NCBI RefSeq assembly: GCF_000784735.1
Contig: NZ_JSYG01000016.1
Span: forward strand, 1-45,423
Length of the DNA stretch: 45,423 nt
Source of the DNA: Dickeya undicola
GTDB lineage: Bacteria > Pseudomonadota > Gammaproteobacteria > Enterobacterales > Enterobacteriaceae
Direction: 5' to 3'
In this document: positions 7,534 to 15,043 of the stretch, piece after piece
How the letters are laid out: every line of letters starts with the position of its first letter
Position numbering within the stretch: the stretch's first letter is position 1
Notes under the pieces: model-generated
What the model saw: only the letters and a program-made list of their open reading frames with translations
What the model was told of the DNA's origin: nothing
The model's database searches: none
Position numbers and translations under genes: made by a program

Positions 7534-9639
7534 TCAAAACCCGCTTTCCCGAATGCCCAGCGCCGCGACCCGACGCCATACCGCGCCGAGGATGGACTCT
7601 TTCTCTCCTTCAAGAATCACGCTGCCTCGTAGCGGCTGTTGCGGCGGCAAAAAATGTGCATCTTGCACCATGAACCGGACGCCGTACTGCGCTTGTACTG
7701 GTTGAGGATTATGATCCCTGTCCCGGCGCACGGCGATGGGGCCGTGGCGGTCGGACGCCAGCATCTCTTGCTGTAACCAGGCTACGCCAGTCGGTGCGAT
7801 GTCTTTCAACTGCACCGCCAGATGGGGATAAGCCGGGTCATCGGCGATAAAATCACCGGTCATGCCCACCTGTGCCCGCTTCAGTGTGTCTTCGGGTAAA
7901 TACCCCTGCACTTTTCCACGCCCTTGCTCGACAACGCGTAACAACGGCATGTCGGTAGTCAGCCAGCGGCCTGCGGTCATGTCCCGCGCGATATCTCTGA
8001 CAGCTCCCGCTTGCGGTGCCGTGATCGACAACCGCTGGCGCTGCGCATCCAGCCCACGATAACGCGCCAGCGATTCGGCCAATTGCCTGTCAAGCACCTG
8101 GGTTTCGCTGGCGGTTTCCTGACGCCCGGCCCCCCGCTGCCGTTTTTGCTGCAACACCGCAATCTGTTGGCGTTCGATATTGATGCGGTAGTCCAGATCG
8201 GATGAGGTCAATTCCAGCAATACCTCACCGGCTTTCACCGGCTGACCGTCCGTGACATGTAAGGCTTTTACCTGTGCGGCAATAGGCGCGTAAAGCACAC
8301 TGACGTTTTCAGCCTCCAATACCGCCGGAATACGAACGCTGCCGCGCCAGGGGAACAGCAGAAACAACAGTACAGCCGCTAAAATCAGCCCCGAACGCCA
8401 CAGGCTGACAGGATGAGCAGTTTTACGCATGGACCACCAGATATGTGCTTCCTTAACGATGGGAAGCGCGATAAACCAACCAATTTCCACCAGCATCAGG
8501 GCGATGCCGACCACCTTGATAAAAAAGTGATACACCACCAGGGCGATGCCGAAAAACAGGAAGAAGCGCCAGACCCACGAGGCGTATCCCCACATCAAGA
8601 GTTTGCGTTGCATCGCGGGTGACCAGGTACTGGGTGCCGGGCTGCCGTAGCCAAACAACGCCTCGCGCAGCCGCCAGCGGCACAGAGCATAGGCGCGTTC
8701 TTGCAGGTTCTCCACCCGCCAAAAATCGCTTAACAGAAAGTACCCGTCAAAACGCATCAACGGGTTAAGGTTAACCGCCAGCGTGGTTACCCAGGTTACG
8801 CTGGACAGCATAAAAGCGGCGGTACGTATCGGGCCATCAGGCAGTAGCGACCACGCCAGCAGAGCGACGCAGGCCAGCATCAACTCCGCCAGAATACCAC
8901 CTGCGCTTATCAGTAACCGGGCGCGGTGATCCCGGAGCTTCCAGGCATCACTCACATCGGTATAGAACAGCGGAAACAGCACGATAAACGCCACCCCCAT
9001 GGTTTGCACCCGGCAGCCAGCACGTTTGGCCATAAAGGCGTGCCCCAGTTCATGGATGAACTTGGCCCCCACCAACGCCACACCAAAGGCAGCCATCCCT
9101 TGCAGGCTAAACAGGTGAGGAAACGCGTGGATATACCGCACCCAGTCTCGGCTGACTAAAAATCCGCCCAGCAGCATGAGCGGCAACACAATCCGCACAA
9201 ACGGCTGGCCGTAACGTTGTAGCCAGGGCCAGCAACGACTCAGTAGCGGGTCTGGACGCCATAATGGAATACGGAAAAACAGATATTGATGCAGCAGGGT
9301 TTTCCACACACTGATACGCCGTGCCGCAGCCTTAATGGCATAACCTTGCCGTTGCTGCGGGTCACTGGCGGCAATCAAGTCGTGATTACGCAGAAACCGC
9401 AACAGTTGTTCCAGTTCTTTCTCCTGCAAGGGTAAACCAGGCTCGCGGTTGGCCGCCTCAAGCACCCAGCGAGGGTGGCGCAGCGACCAGTGCCGTAACA
9501 GACGGATAGCCGACGGTGTCAGCTTGAAGTAGCGCCCGGTGACCGGGTCGGCCAGCACCCACTGCGGTGCGCCGTCCAAACCGGTGGCGGACTCCACCAG
9601 TTGCAGGTCGGTTCTCAGTTCGGGCAGAAAATCACTCAT
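7534..9639 (-). CDS. PqqD-like / M50 site-2 protease / HlyD fusion membrane protein
   Basis: 701 residues. Residues 1-90 resemble a PqqD-like winged-helix segment (ADPVTGRYFKLTPSAIRLL). A membrane region of several helices carries the zinc metalloprotease motif HELGH (His196, Glu197, His200) and a second metal/active-site motif NPLMRFDGY (Asp298), both typical of the M50/S2P family. A transmembrane helix near 415-432 is followed by a HlyD-type lipoyl/barrel-sandwich and coiled region (APIAAQVKALHVTDGQPVKAG, then a helical hairpin at about 480-530). The fusion would place protease and periplasmic adaptor in one chain at the inner membrane. Its start overlaps the stop of the upstream gene by 4 bp, implying translational coupling. 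The substrate is unknown; the exported proteins encoded downstream are the natural candidates. Confidence 0.85.
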   Translation of the reverse strand: MSDFLPELRTDLQLVESATGLDGAPQWVLADPVTGRYFKLTPSAIRLLRHWSLRHPRWVLEAANREPGLPLQEKELEQLLRFLRNHDLIAASDPQQRQGYAIKAAARRISVWKTLLHQYLFFRIPLWRPDPLLSRCWPWLQRYGQPFVRIVLPLMLLGGFLVSRDWVRYIHAFPHLFSLQGMAAFGVALVGAKFIHELGHAFMAKRAGCRVQTMGVAFIVLFPLFYTDVSDAWKLRDHRARLLISAGGILAELMLACVALLAWSLLPDGPIRTAAFMLSSVTWVTTLAVNLNPLMRFDGYFLLSDFWRVENLQERAYALCRWRLREALFGYGSPAPSTWSPAMQRKLLMWGYASWVWRFFLFFGIALVVYHFFIKVVGIALMLVEIGWFIALPIVKEAHIWWSMRKTAHPVSLWRSGLILAAVLLFLLFPWRGSVRIPAVLEAENVSVLYAPIAAQVKALHVTDGQPVKAGEVLLELTSSDLDYRINIERQQIAVLQQKRQRGAGRQETASETQVLDRQLAESLARYRGLDAQRQRLSITAPQAGAVRDIARDMTAGRWLTTDMPLLRVVEQGRGKVQGYLPEDTLKRAQVGMTGDFIADDPAYPHLAVQLKDIAPTGVAWLQQEMLASDRHGPIAVRRDRDHNPQPVQAQYGVRFMVQDAHFLPPQQPLRGSVILEGEKESILGAVWRRVAALGIRESGF

Positions 9640-10955
9640 AGTCCTACCGACTGACGTAACGCGGCGAGCGGTCGCCGGAACAGATACACCGCCAGCGGCA
9701 CATACTCGCCGGAAACTTTGGCGGTGCCGCGTAGCCCGATGCGCGGCGGCTCGCCGGTAAAACGCGCATCCAGCCGGTAGGCCAGATTGCCCGCCGGGGT
9801 CTGTTCCGACTCGTAAGCGATGCGATCCAGCAATGCGCCGTGCGGCGTCACCGGATCACTATCGAGAAACAGGGTGATCGGCGCATCCGGCGACAGCCGA
9901 ATGACATCACCGACATCCAGTTCGATGCGCAGCGATACCGATGCCGGATCGGCTAATTCCATCAGGCGTTCCCCGGTGCGAACCGGCTTACCGGTCCAGC
10001 GTTCGGCATCCGCAAACACCGCAACGCCATCGCGCTCGGCTCGGATTTCAGCGCGGCCCAGCAAGGCATTGGCATAGTCACGCTCAGCGCGCTTTTGTGC
10101 CACCTGTGCGGCCAGAAAATCCAGCTTCGCCTTGGAGTCGGCATCCTGAAAAGCCCGCTGTGAATTGGCCCGGTACTCAGCCTCCGCCACATTCAATGCC
10201 CGTTCCGCCACATCCGCCTGCGCTTTCAGGGTGGTATCGTCAAAGCGCACCAACAGGTCACCTTTGTGCACACTCTGGTTCGGTTGAACAGCAAACGACT
10301 GAATCACGCCATCCAATGGTGCGGCCACCACGCGCCCATTGAACGGGATAACCTCTGCCGGAGCCAACACCGACTGGCGCACCGGGATGAACAAACACCC
10401 GACGATCAACAAGCAGGGAATAGCCAGTTTCCACCGCCAGCGGGTACGCCGCCAGATAGGTTGCGGCTCCAGCGCCAGCCAGGCATGGCTAAACGCATGA
10501 GCCAGTTGTTCCGCCAGCAATTGCTCGGCATTCTGCCAGGCCTGCTCGCGGGCATACCAGATGCCGCCGAACGTGCTCCCCTGACGATCTTTTAGCGGCA
10601 CCCACAGCACTTCGGGTGCCGATAACGTCAGCCAGTCATTACGACTTTGTTGATCCAGTGACGCGGCGGCCACCACCGCACACTGCTCATGCTGCTGAGC
10701 CTTCTGCAACTGCGCGCTGGCTCGTTCGATAAACGCGACAAAGGGCGCATGTGGCGAAGGCTGTGTGACGCCAGTCACCGCCCGAACTGTACCGTTGATC
10801 ACCAGCGCCGCATGGCGAAACCCAAACAACGCCTGACTGTCGTTGACGATGCAATAAGCCAGCGCTTCGGTCGTGTTCGCCGAGCGCGCCTGACGTTCAA
10901 TGTCCAAAAAGCGGGCGAAGATACGCTCGCCAGAAACAGGGGGCGTATTACTCAC
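9636..10955 (-). CDS. GAF-like/HlyD membrane-fusion protein
   Basis: 439 residues. Residues about 10-155 look like a cytoplasmic GAF-type sensor or binding fold (weak call). One transmembrane helix lies at about 176-192 (KLAIPCLLIVGCLFIPV). The rest is a HlyD-type periplasmic adaptor: barrel-sandwich half (APLDGVIQSFAVQPNQSVHKGDLL is present from about 212), a coiled-coil hairpin (about 235-300), the second lipoyl half (RAERDGVAVFAD) and a beta-barrel domain. It overlaps both neighbours by 4 bp (ATGA), so the three genes form one tightly coupled operon. It probably links an inner-membrane exporter to an outer-membrane channel, but neither is visible here. Confidence 0.8.
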   Translation of the reverse strand: MSNTPPVSGERIFARFLDIERQARSANTTEALAYCIVNDSQALFGFRHAALVINGTVRAVTGVTQPSPHAPFVAFIERASAQLQKAQQHEQCAVVAAASLDQQSRNDWLTLSAPEVLWVPLKDRQGSTFGGIWYAREQAWQNAEQLLAEQLAHAFSHAWLALEPQPIWRRTRWRWKLAIPCLLIVGCLFIPVRQSVLAPAEVIPFNGRVVAAPLDGVIQSFAVQPNQSVHKGDLLVRFDDTTLKAQADVAERALNVAEAEYRANSQRAFQDADSKAKLDFLAAQVAQKRAERDYANALLGRAEIRAERDGVAVFADAERWTGKPVRTGERLMELADPASVSLRIELDVGDVIRLSPDAPITLFLDSDPVTPHGALLDRIAYESEQTPAGNLAYRLDARFTGEPPRIGLRGTAKVSGEYVPLAVYLFRRPLAALRQSVGL

Positions 10956-11746
10956 GGTTTCTCCGAAAAATGCGCTGTGCCGCTCATTCCTGCCATCAAC
11001 GCCGTGTCTTTGGTTTCAATGGTGCCCGTCAGGCTAAGGGTCTGGCTGCTTTCATCGATACGCGCCCCCAGTCTGGATACGCGGGCCTGCAACGGCGTAC
11101 CGGTTTCATCGGGTGTAAACGTAAAGGCCAACCCTGGTTTCAACATCGACAACCAGCGGGATGGCACCAGCAGACTAATCTCCAGATGACGATTATTGAC
11201 GATATCCAGCAGCGGCGCGCCCGGCGCGATGCTTTCATACGCCTGAGCACGTCGTTTAACCACCTGACCGTCGAACGGGGCCAGAATACGGCAACGATTT
11301 ACCTGAATCTGGTAAACCTGGCTTTCTGCTTGCGATTGCGCCAGACGCGCAGCAGACAAGGATACCGCGTGCTTTCCTACCGACTTCAGTTGCGCCAGTT
11401 GCTGGTTCTGGTTCAGTTCTGCTTCCGCCGCCCGCATCGCCGCTTGAGATGCCGCCAGTTGCGCCTGATAGATGGCACAGTCAAACCGCGCCAGCAGGTC
11501 GCCTTTTTTGAATGACTCCCCTTCCCTGAACGGCATTTCCACAATGCGCCCGGCCAGATCACTGGAAATCGTCGCCTGATCCACCGCTACCAGCATCCCA
11601 CGCGCCTGATTGTCTGCCGAAGCGACCGTCGCAGGGGGGGAGGGGTTAATCAATAACGGGTCATCAGCCTGCGCGTGAGAAACCGAGACGCAAAACGCCA
11701 TCAGTCCCAAGGTCCGACGAAAAATGGGGCGATTGAAGTTGTTCAC
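10952..11746 (-). CDS. Periplasmic adaptor (HlyD/RND-type membrane-fusion protein)
   Basis: 264 residues from a GTG at 11746. This start is chosen over a TTG at 11782 because AAGGCAGG lies just upstream and the protein then begins with a clean signal peptide (MNNFNRPIFRRTLGLMAFC..., cleavage near SHAQA-DD). The mature part has the lipoyl halves (SSDLAGRIVEMPFREGESF and CRILAPFDGQVVKRRA) separated by a coiled-coil hairpin (about 95-145), then a beta-barrel domain. It is shorter than typical RND adaptors (about 350-400 residues). It is the first gene of the three-gene operon, in which all members carry an adaptor module. The exact partner pump is unknown. Confidence 0.8.
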   Translation of the reverse strand: MNNFNRPIFRRTLGLMAFCVSVSHAQADDPLLINPSPPATVASADNQARGMLVAVDQATISSDLAGRIVEMPFREGESFKKGDLLARFDCAIYQAQLAASQAAMRAAEAELNQNQQLAQLKSVGKHAVSLSAARLAQSQAESQVYQIQVNRCRILAPFDGQVVKRRAQAYESIAPGAPLLDIVNNRHLEISLLVPSRWLSMLKPGLAFTFTPDETGTPLQARVSRLGARIDESSQTLSLTGTIETKDTALMAGMSGTAHFSEKP

Positions 11747-11981
11747 ACTAACCTGCCTTGATTCCGCGAAGGTGTGTGCCAATCAGAAGGCATCAAGAGC
11801 AAGCTCCTGAATTTTCACCGATTAGCCATAGTTATTCTGGCAAGTATAGTCAATCAGCAGAAACGAGAATGCGATGAGAGGTAGAACCCGGTGATGAATT
11901 TGCTGAGAGGATCAACAACGACCTAATAGCCAGACGACAGGGCACAAGCAATATGATTAGCGAGCACCAAACAGCAGAAAC

Positions 11982-12008
11982 AAAAAAACCACCTTTCGGT
12001 GGCTTTTT
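11982..12008 (-). terminator. Rho-independent terminator after tRNA-Gly
   Basis: On the minus strand the stem AAGCCACC-GAAA-GGTGGTTT is followed by a T-run. It ends 34 bp downstream of the tRNA. It therefore separates the tRNA from the accessory operon that starts at 11746. Confidence 0.85.
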
Positions 12009-12041
12009 CATCATGCAGATATTCATCTGCACAACAGAATT

Positions 12042-12117
<76 letters not shown>

Positions 12118-12157
12118 TTGGGTGAGTCATAACGCGGCATGGTGTGCTGTCGTTACG

Positions 12158-12193
12158 TGGGGCGCATTATACGAAAAACGTTTTTTCCCGCAA
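12158..12193 (-). promoter_or_regulatory. tRNA-Gly promoter with GC-rich discriminator
   Basis: On the minus strand, TTGCGG (12188-12193), a 16-bp spacer and a perfect TATAAT (12166-12171) are followed by GCGCCCC. A GC-rich discriminator of this kind is typical of stable-RNA promoters under stringent (ppGpp) control. The -10 is exact and the -35 matches at 3-4 of 6 positions. Confidence 0.7.
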
Positions 12194-12297
12194 CCCCCTT
12201 GACGAAAAATGTCGTTCAAGTGCCGACAAAATCACCAACAGGTTGAAAATGCCCACAGAGCCGGGCGATTTTCCTGGTTTCCTCGTGGAGGATACCG

Positions 12298-12840
12298 TTA
12301 CAACTGGATAAAGTGCTCGCGGTAGTAAGCCAGTTCCGCTACCGACTCGCGGATATCATCCAGCGCCTGATGGGTGTTACGCTTTTTGAATCCGGCCAGC
12401 ATCTCCGGCTTCCAGCGGCGTGCCAGTTCCTTGAGCGTGCTGACGTCCAGATAGCGATAGTGGAAGTAAGCTTCCAGTTCCGGCATGTAACGGAACAGAA
12501 AACGGCGATCCTGCCCGATGCTGTTGCCACAAATCGGCGATTTGCCCGCGGGCACCCACTGTTGCAGGAATGCGATGGTTTCCCGCTCTGCGGCACCTTC
12601 GTCGAAGGCGCTGGCTTTGACCCGATCCACCAGCCCGCTGCCGGTGTGGGTACGCACGTTCCAGTCATCCATCAATGCCAGTTGGCTGTCCGGCTGATGC
12701 ACCGCCAGCGTCGGGCCTTCCGCCAGTACGTTCAGGTTGGCATCGGTCACCAGTGTTGCGATCTCGATGATCCGGTCCCGCTCAGGATCCAGCCCCGTCA
12801 TTTCCAAATCGATCCAGATCAGGTTGTTTTCATTTACCAT
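12298..12840 (-). CDS. orn: Oligoribonuclease
   Basis: 180 residues, full length for the family. This DEDDh 3'-5' exoribonuclease degrades 2-5 nt RNAs and linear dinucleotides such as pGpG to mononucleotides in the cytoplasm. The first acidic motif is [12 protein letters not shown] (Asp11, Glu13), and the terminal [10 protein letters not shown] motif holds the catalytic histidine and aspartate. It starts at ATG 12840, divergent from rsgA, with the tRNA-Gly gene downstream on the same strand. This is the same neighbourhood as in E. coli. Confidence 0.97.
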   Translation of the reverse strand: MVNENNLIWIDLEMTGLDPERDRIIEIATLVTDANLNVLAEGPTLAVHQPDSQLALMDDWNVRTHTGSGLVDRVKASAFDEGAAERETIAFLQQWVPAGKSPICGNSIGQDRRFLFRYMPELEAYFHYRYLDVSTLKELARRWKPEMLAGFKKRNTHQALDDIRESVAELAYYREHFIQL

Positions 12841-12904
12841 CGTCGCCTTTCCCGTGTCACCGTTGCTATGAACGTTTCACCGACAGCAAGCCCGCTGGCG
12901 GCGG

Positions 12905-12932
12905 TTAATTAAAATAAAATAGCGTGTATTAT
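12905..12932 (+). promoter_or_regulatory. Possible rsgA promoter
   Basis: In the 141-bp orn/rsgA divergent region, TATTAT at 12927-12932 makes a fair -10. The best -35, TTAATT at 12905, is weak with a 16-bp spacer. The segment is AT-rich, as expected for a promoter, but the assignment is tentative. Confidence 0.35.
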
Positions 12933-12981
12933 AGTCGCTTCCATCGCCACCGGCGATAAGCACCGAAACAAGAGAGACTGC

Positions 12982-14031
12982 GTGAGTAAAAAGAAACTGT
13001 CAAAAGGTCAGCAACGGCGGGTCAGCGCCAACCATCAGCGCCGCCTGAAACATGCCGACAGCAAGGTCGAGTGGGATGACAGCCAACTGAGCGAACCGCA
13101 GGAAGGTGTCATTATCAGTCGTTTCGGTATGCACGCCGATGTGGAAGCACCGAATGGCGAACTGCACCGCTGTAACATTCGCCGCACCATCCACTCGCTG
13201 GTTACTGGCGATCGGGTCGTGTGGCGCGCCGGTAACGAAACGCTGGCGGGCATCAGTGGTATTGTCGAAGCGGTGCATCCACGCCAGTCGGTATTGACCC
13301 GACCGGATTACTATGACGGTCTAAAACCTATCGCTGCCAACATCGATCAGATTGTGATTGTCTCCGCCATTTTGCCGGAGTTGTCGCTCAATATTATCGA
13401 TCGTTATCTGGTGGCTTGCGAAACGCTGGAAATCGAGCCGCTGATCGTGCTCAACAAAATCGACCTGCTGGATGACGAAGGCCGGGCGTTTGTAGAAGAG
13501 GTGATGGATATCTATCGCGCGCTGCACTACCGGGTACTGATGATGTCCAGCCACACCCAGCAGGGCGTCGCCGAGCTGGAAGCCGCACTGACCGGCCGCA
13601 TCAGTATCTTTGCCGGGCAGTCGGGTGTCGGCAAATCGAGCCTGCTCAACGCGCTGCTCTACCCTGACGAGGCCCAAATTCTGGTCAATGACGTATCCGA
13701 CGCTTCCGGGCTGGGCCAGCACACCACCACCGCCGCTCGTCTGTACCACTTCCCGCACGGCGGCGATGTCATTGACTCGCCAGGTGTGCGCGAATTCGGG
13801 TTGTGGCATCTGGAGCCGGAACAGGTGACACGCGGTTTTATCGAATTCCGCGAATACCTGGGCAGTTGCAAATTCCGCGATTGTAAACACGATACCGACC
13901 CCGGCTGCGCCATCCGCGCCGCGCTGGAACGCGGGGAAATAGCACCGGAGCGTTTCGATAATTATCACCGTATCCTTGAGAGCATGGCGCAGGTAAAAAC
14001 GCGTAAATCCTTTTCTGCTCCAGACAACTGA
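12982..14031 (+). CDS. rsgA: Ribosome small-subunit biogenesis GTPase RsgA
   Basis: 349 residues from GTG 12982, preceded by AGAGAG. This circularly permuted GTPase checks late 30S subunit maturation. An N-terminal basic tail ([13 protein letters not shown]) and OB-fold precede the G domain. The motifs run in permuted order: NKID (G4), then [12 protein letters not shown] (G1), then DSPGVREFG (G3). A C-terminal zinc-binding cluster has [14 protein letters not shown]. It is the first gene of rsgA-psd-mscM, though psd also appears to have a promoter of its own at the rsgA stop. Confidence 0.97.
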   Translation: MSKKKLSKGQQRRVSANHQRRLKHADSKVEWDDSQLSEPQEGVIISRFGMHADVEAPNGELHRCNIRRTIHSLVTGDRVVWRAGNETLAGISGIVEAVHPRQSVLTRPDYYDGLKPIAANIDQIVIVSAILPELSLNIIDRYLVACETLEIEPLIVLNKIDLLDDEGRAFVEEVMDIYRALHYRVLMMSSHTQQGVAELEAALTGRISIFAGQSGVGKSSLLNALLYPDEAQILVNDVSDASGLGQHTTTAARLYHFPHGGDVIDSPGVREFGLWHLEPEQVTRGFIEFREYLGSCKFRDCKHDTDPGCAIRAALERGEIAPERFDNYHRILESMAQVKTRKSFSAPDN

Positions 14032-14056
14032 CATTTATCGTATCCACCGCTACAAT
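14028..14056 (+). promoter_or_regulatory. Probable psd-mscM promoter
   Basis: CTGACA (14028-14033), a 17-bp spacer and TACAAT (14051-14056) match the sigma-70 consensus at 5 of 6 bases in each hexamer. The -35 overlaps the rsgA stop codon. Transcription would begin near 14063, about 40 bp before psd. The E. coli psd operon also has a promoter in this position, reported to respond to SigmaE; no SigmaE match was checked. Confidence 0.65.
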
Positions 14057-14102
14057 GCGCCCCTTTTTACGGCGTACCCTTAAAAAAACGACGAGGCTCA
14101 CT

Positions 14103-15014
14103 GTGCTGGACAGAATCAAGATTGCTCTACAACATCTGCTCCCGAAGGTCTGGCTGACGCAACTGGCCGGTTGGGGAGCCGACCGTCAGGCGGGTCTGCT
14201 CACCAAACTGGTGATTGACCTGTTTGCCCGCATCTACAAAGTCAACATGCAGGAAGCGCAGCAACCGGATACCGCATCCTACCGCTCGTTCAACGACTTC
14301 TTTGTGCGCCCGCTGAAACCCGGCATCCGCCCGGTGGACCCGCTGCCAAACCGGTTAGTGTTTCCTGCCGATGGTGCTATTTCTCAGCTAGGCACCATTG
14401 ATGATCTTCAGGTCTTGCAAGCCAAACAGCACAACTATTCGCTGGAAGCGCTGCTGGCCGGTAACGTCATTCTCGCCGACCTGTTTCGTGACGGTCTGTT
14501 TGTCACCACTTACCTTTCTCCGCGCGATTATCACCGCGTCCATATGCCGTGCGACGGTATTTTACGCGATATGATTTACGTGCCGGGCGACCTGTTTTCG
14601 GTCAATCCGCTGACCGCTGCCAACGTGCCCAATCTGTTTGCTCGCAACGAACGCGTAATCTGCCTGTTCGATACGCCGTTCGGTCCGATGGTGCAAATTC
14701 TGGTCGGCGCGACCATCGTCGGCAGCATCGAAACCGTCTGGGCCGGGGTAGTGACGCCGCCGCGCGAAGGCATCATCAAACGCTGGGCTTACCCGACGGA
14801 AGGCGAAGGCGCGGTCATTCTGGAAAAAGGTGACGAGATGGGCCGTTTCAAGCTGGGCTCCACGGTGATTAACCTGTTTGCGAAAGATCGGGTGCAATTG
14901 CTGCCCGGACTGGCCAGCCAGAGTGTCACCCGCATGGGTGAAGCCATGGCCGAAGCGCTGAATGAGGATACATTGGTGCGCATGAACGCCGCCAACGACA
15001 GCGACACCCCCTGA
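14103..15014 (+). CDS. psd: Phosphatidylserine decarboxylase proenzyme
   Basis: 303 residues from GTG 14103. This start is chosen over an ATG at 14055 because GAGG lies 6 nt upstream and it aligns with the E. coli start. The enzyme makes phosphatidylethanolamine from phosphatidylserine at the inner membrane. Self-cleavage at LGST (within [12 protein letters not shown]) generates the pyruvoyl group, and conserved [13 protein letters not shown] and [12 protein letters not shown] segments are present. The C-terminus is about 20 residues shorter than in E. coli, beyond the catalytic core. It lies 29 bp upstream of mscM. Confidence 0.96.
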   Translation: MLDRIKIALQHLLPKVWLTQLAGWGADRQAGLLTKLVIDLFARIYKVNMQEAQQPDTASYRSFNDFFVRPLKPGIRPVDPLPNRLVFPADGAISQLGTIDDLQVLQAKQHNYSLEALLAGNVILADLFRDGLFVTTYLSPRDYHRVHMPCDGILRDMIYVPGDLFSVNPLTAANVPNLFARNERVICLFDTPFGPMVQILVGATIVGSIETVWAGVVTPPREGIIKRWAYPTEGEGAVILEKGDEMGRFKLGSTVINLFAKDRVQLLPGLASQSVTRMGEAMAEALNEDTLVRMNAANDSDTP

Positions 15015-15043
15015 CCCCATCAACCCGCCCGAGGAGGCCAGCC

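Noticed and set aside
10952-11782. Longer start (TTG at 11782) for the periplasmic adaptor
   Set aside because: No ribosome site precedes it and it would place 12 polar residues before the signal peptide; GTG 11746 fits better.
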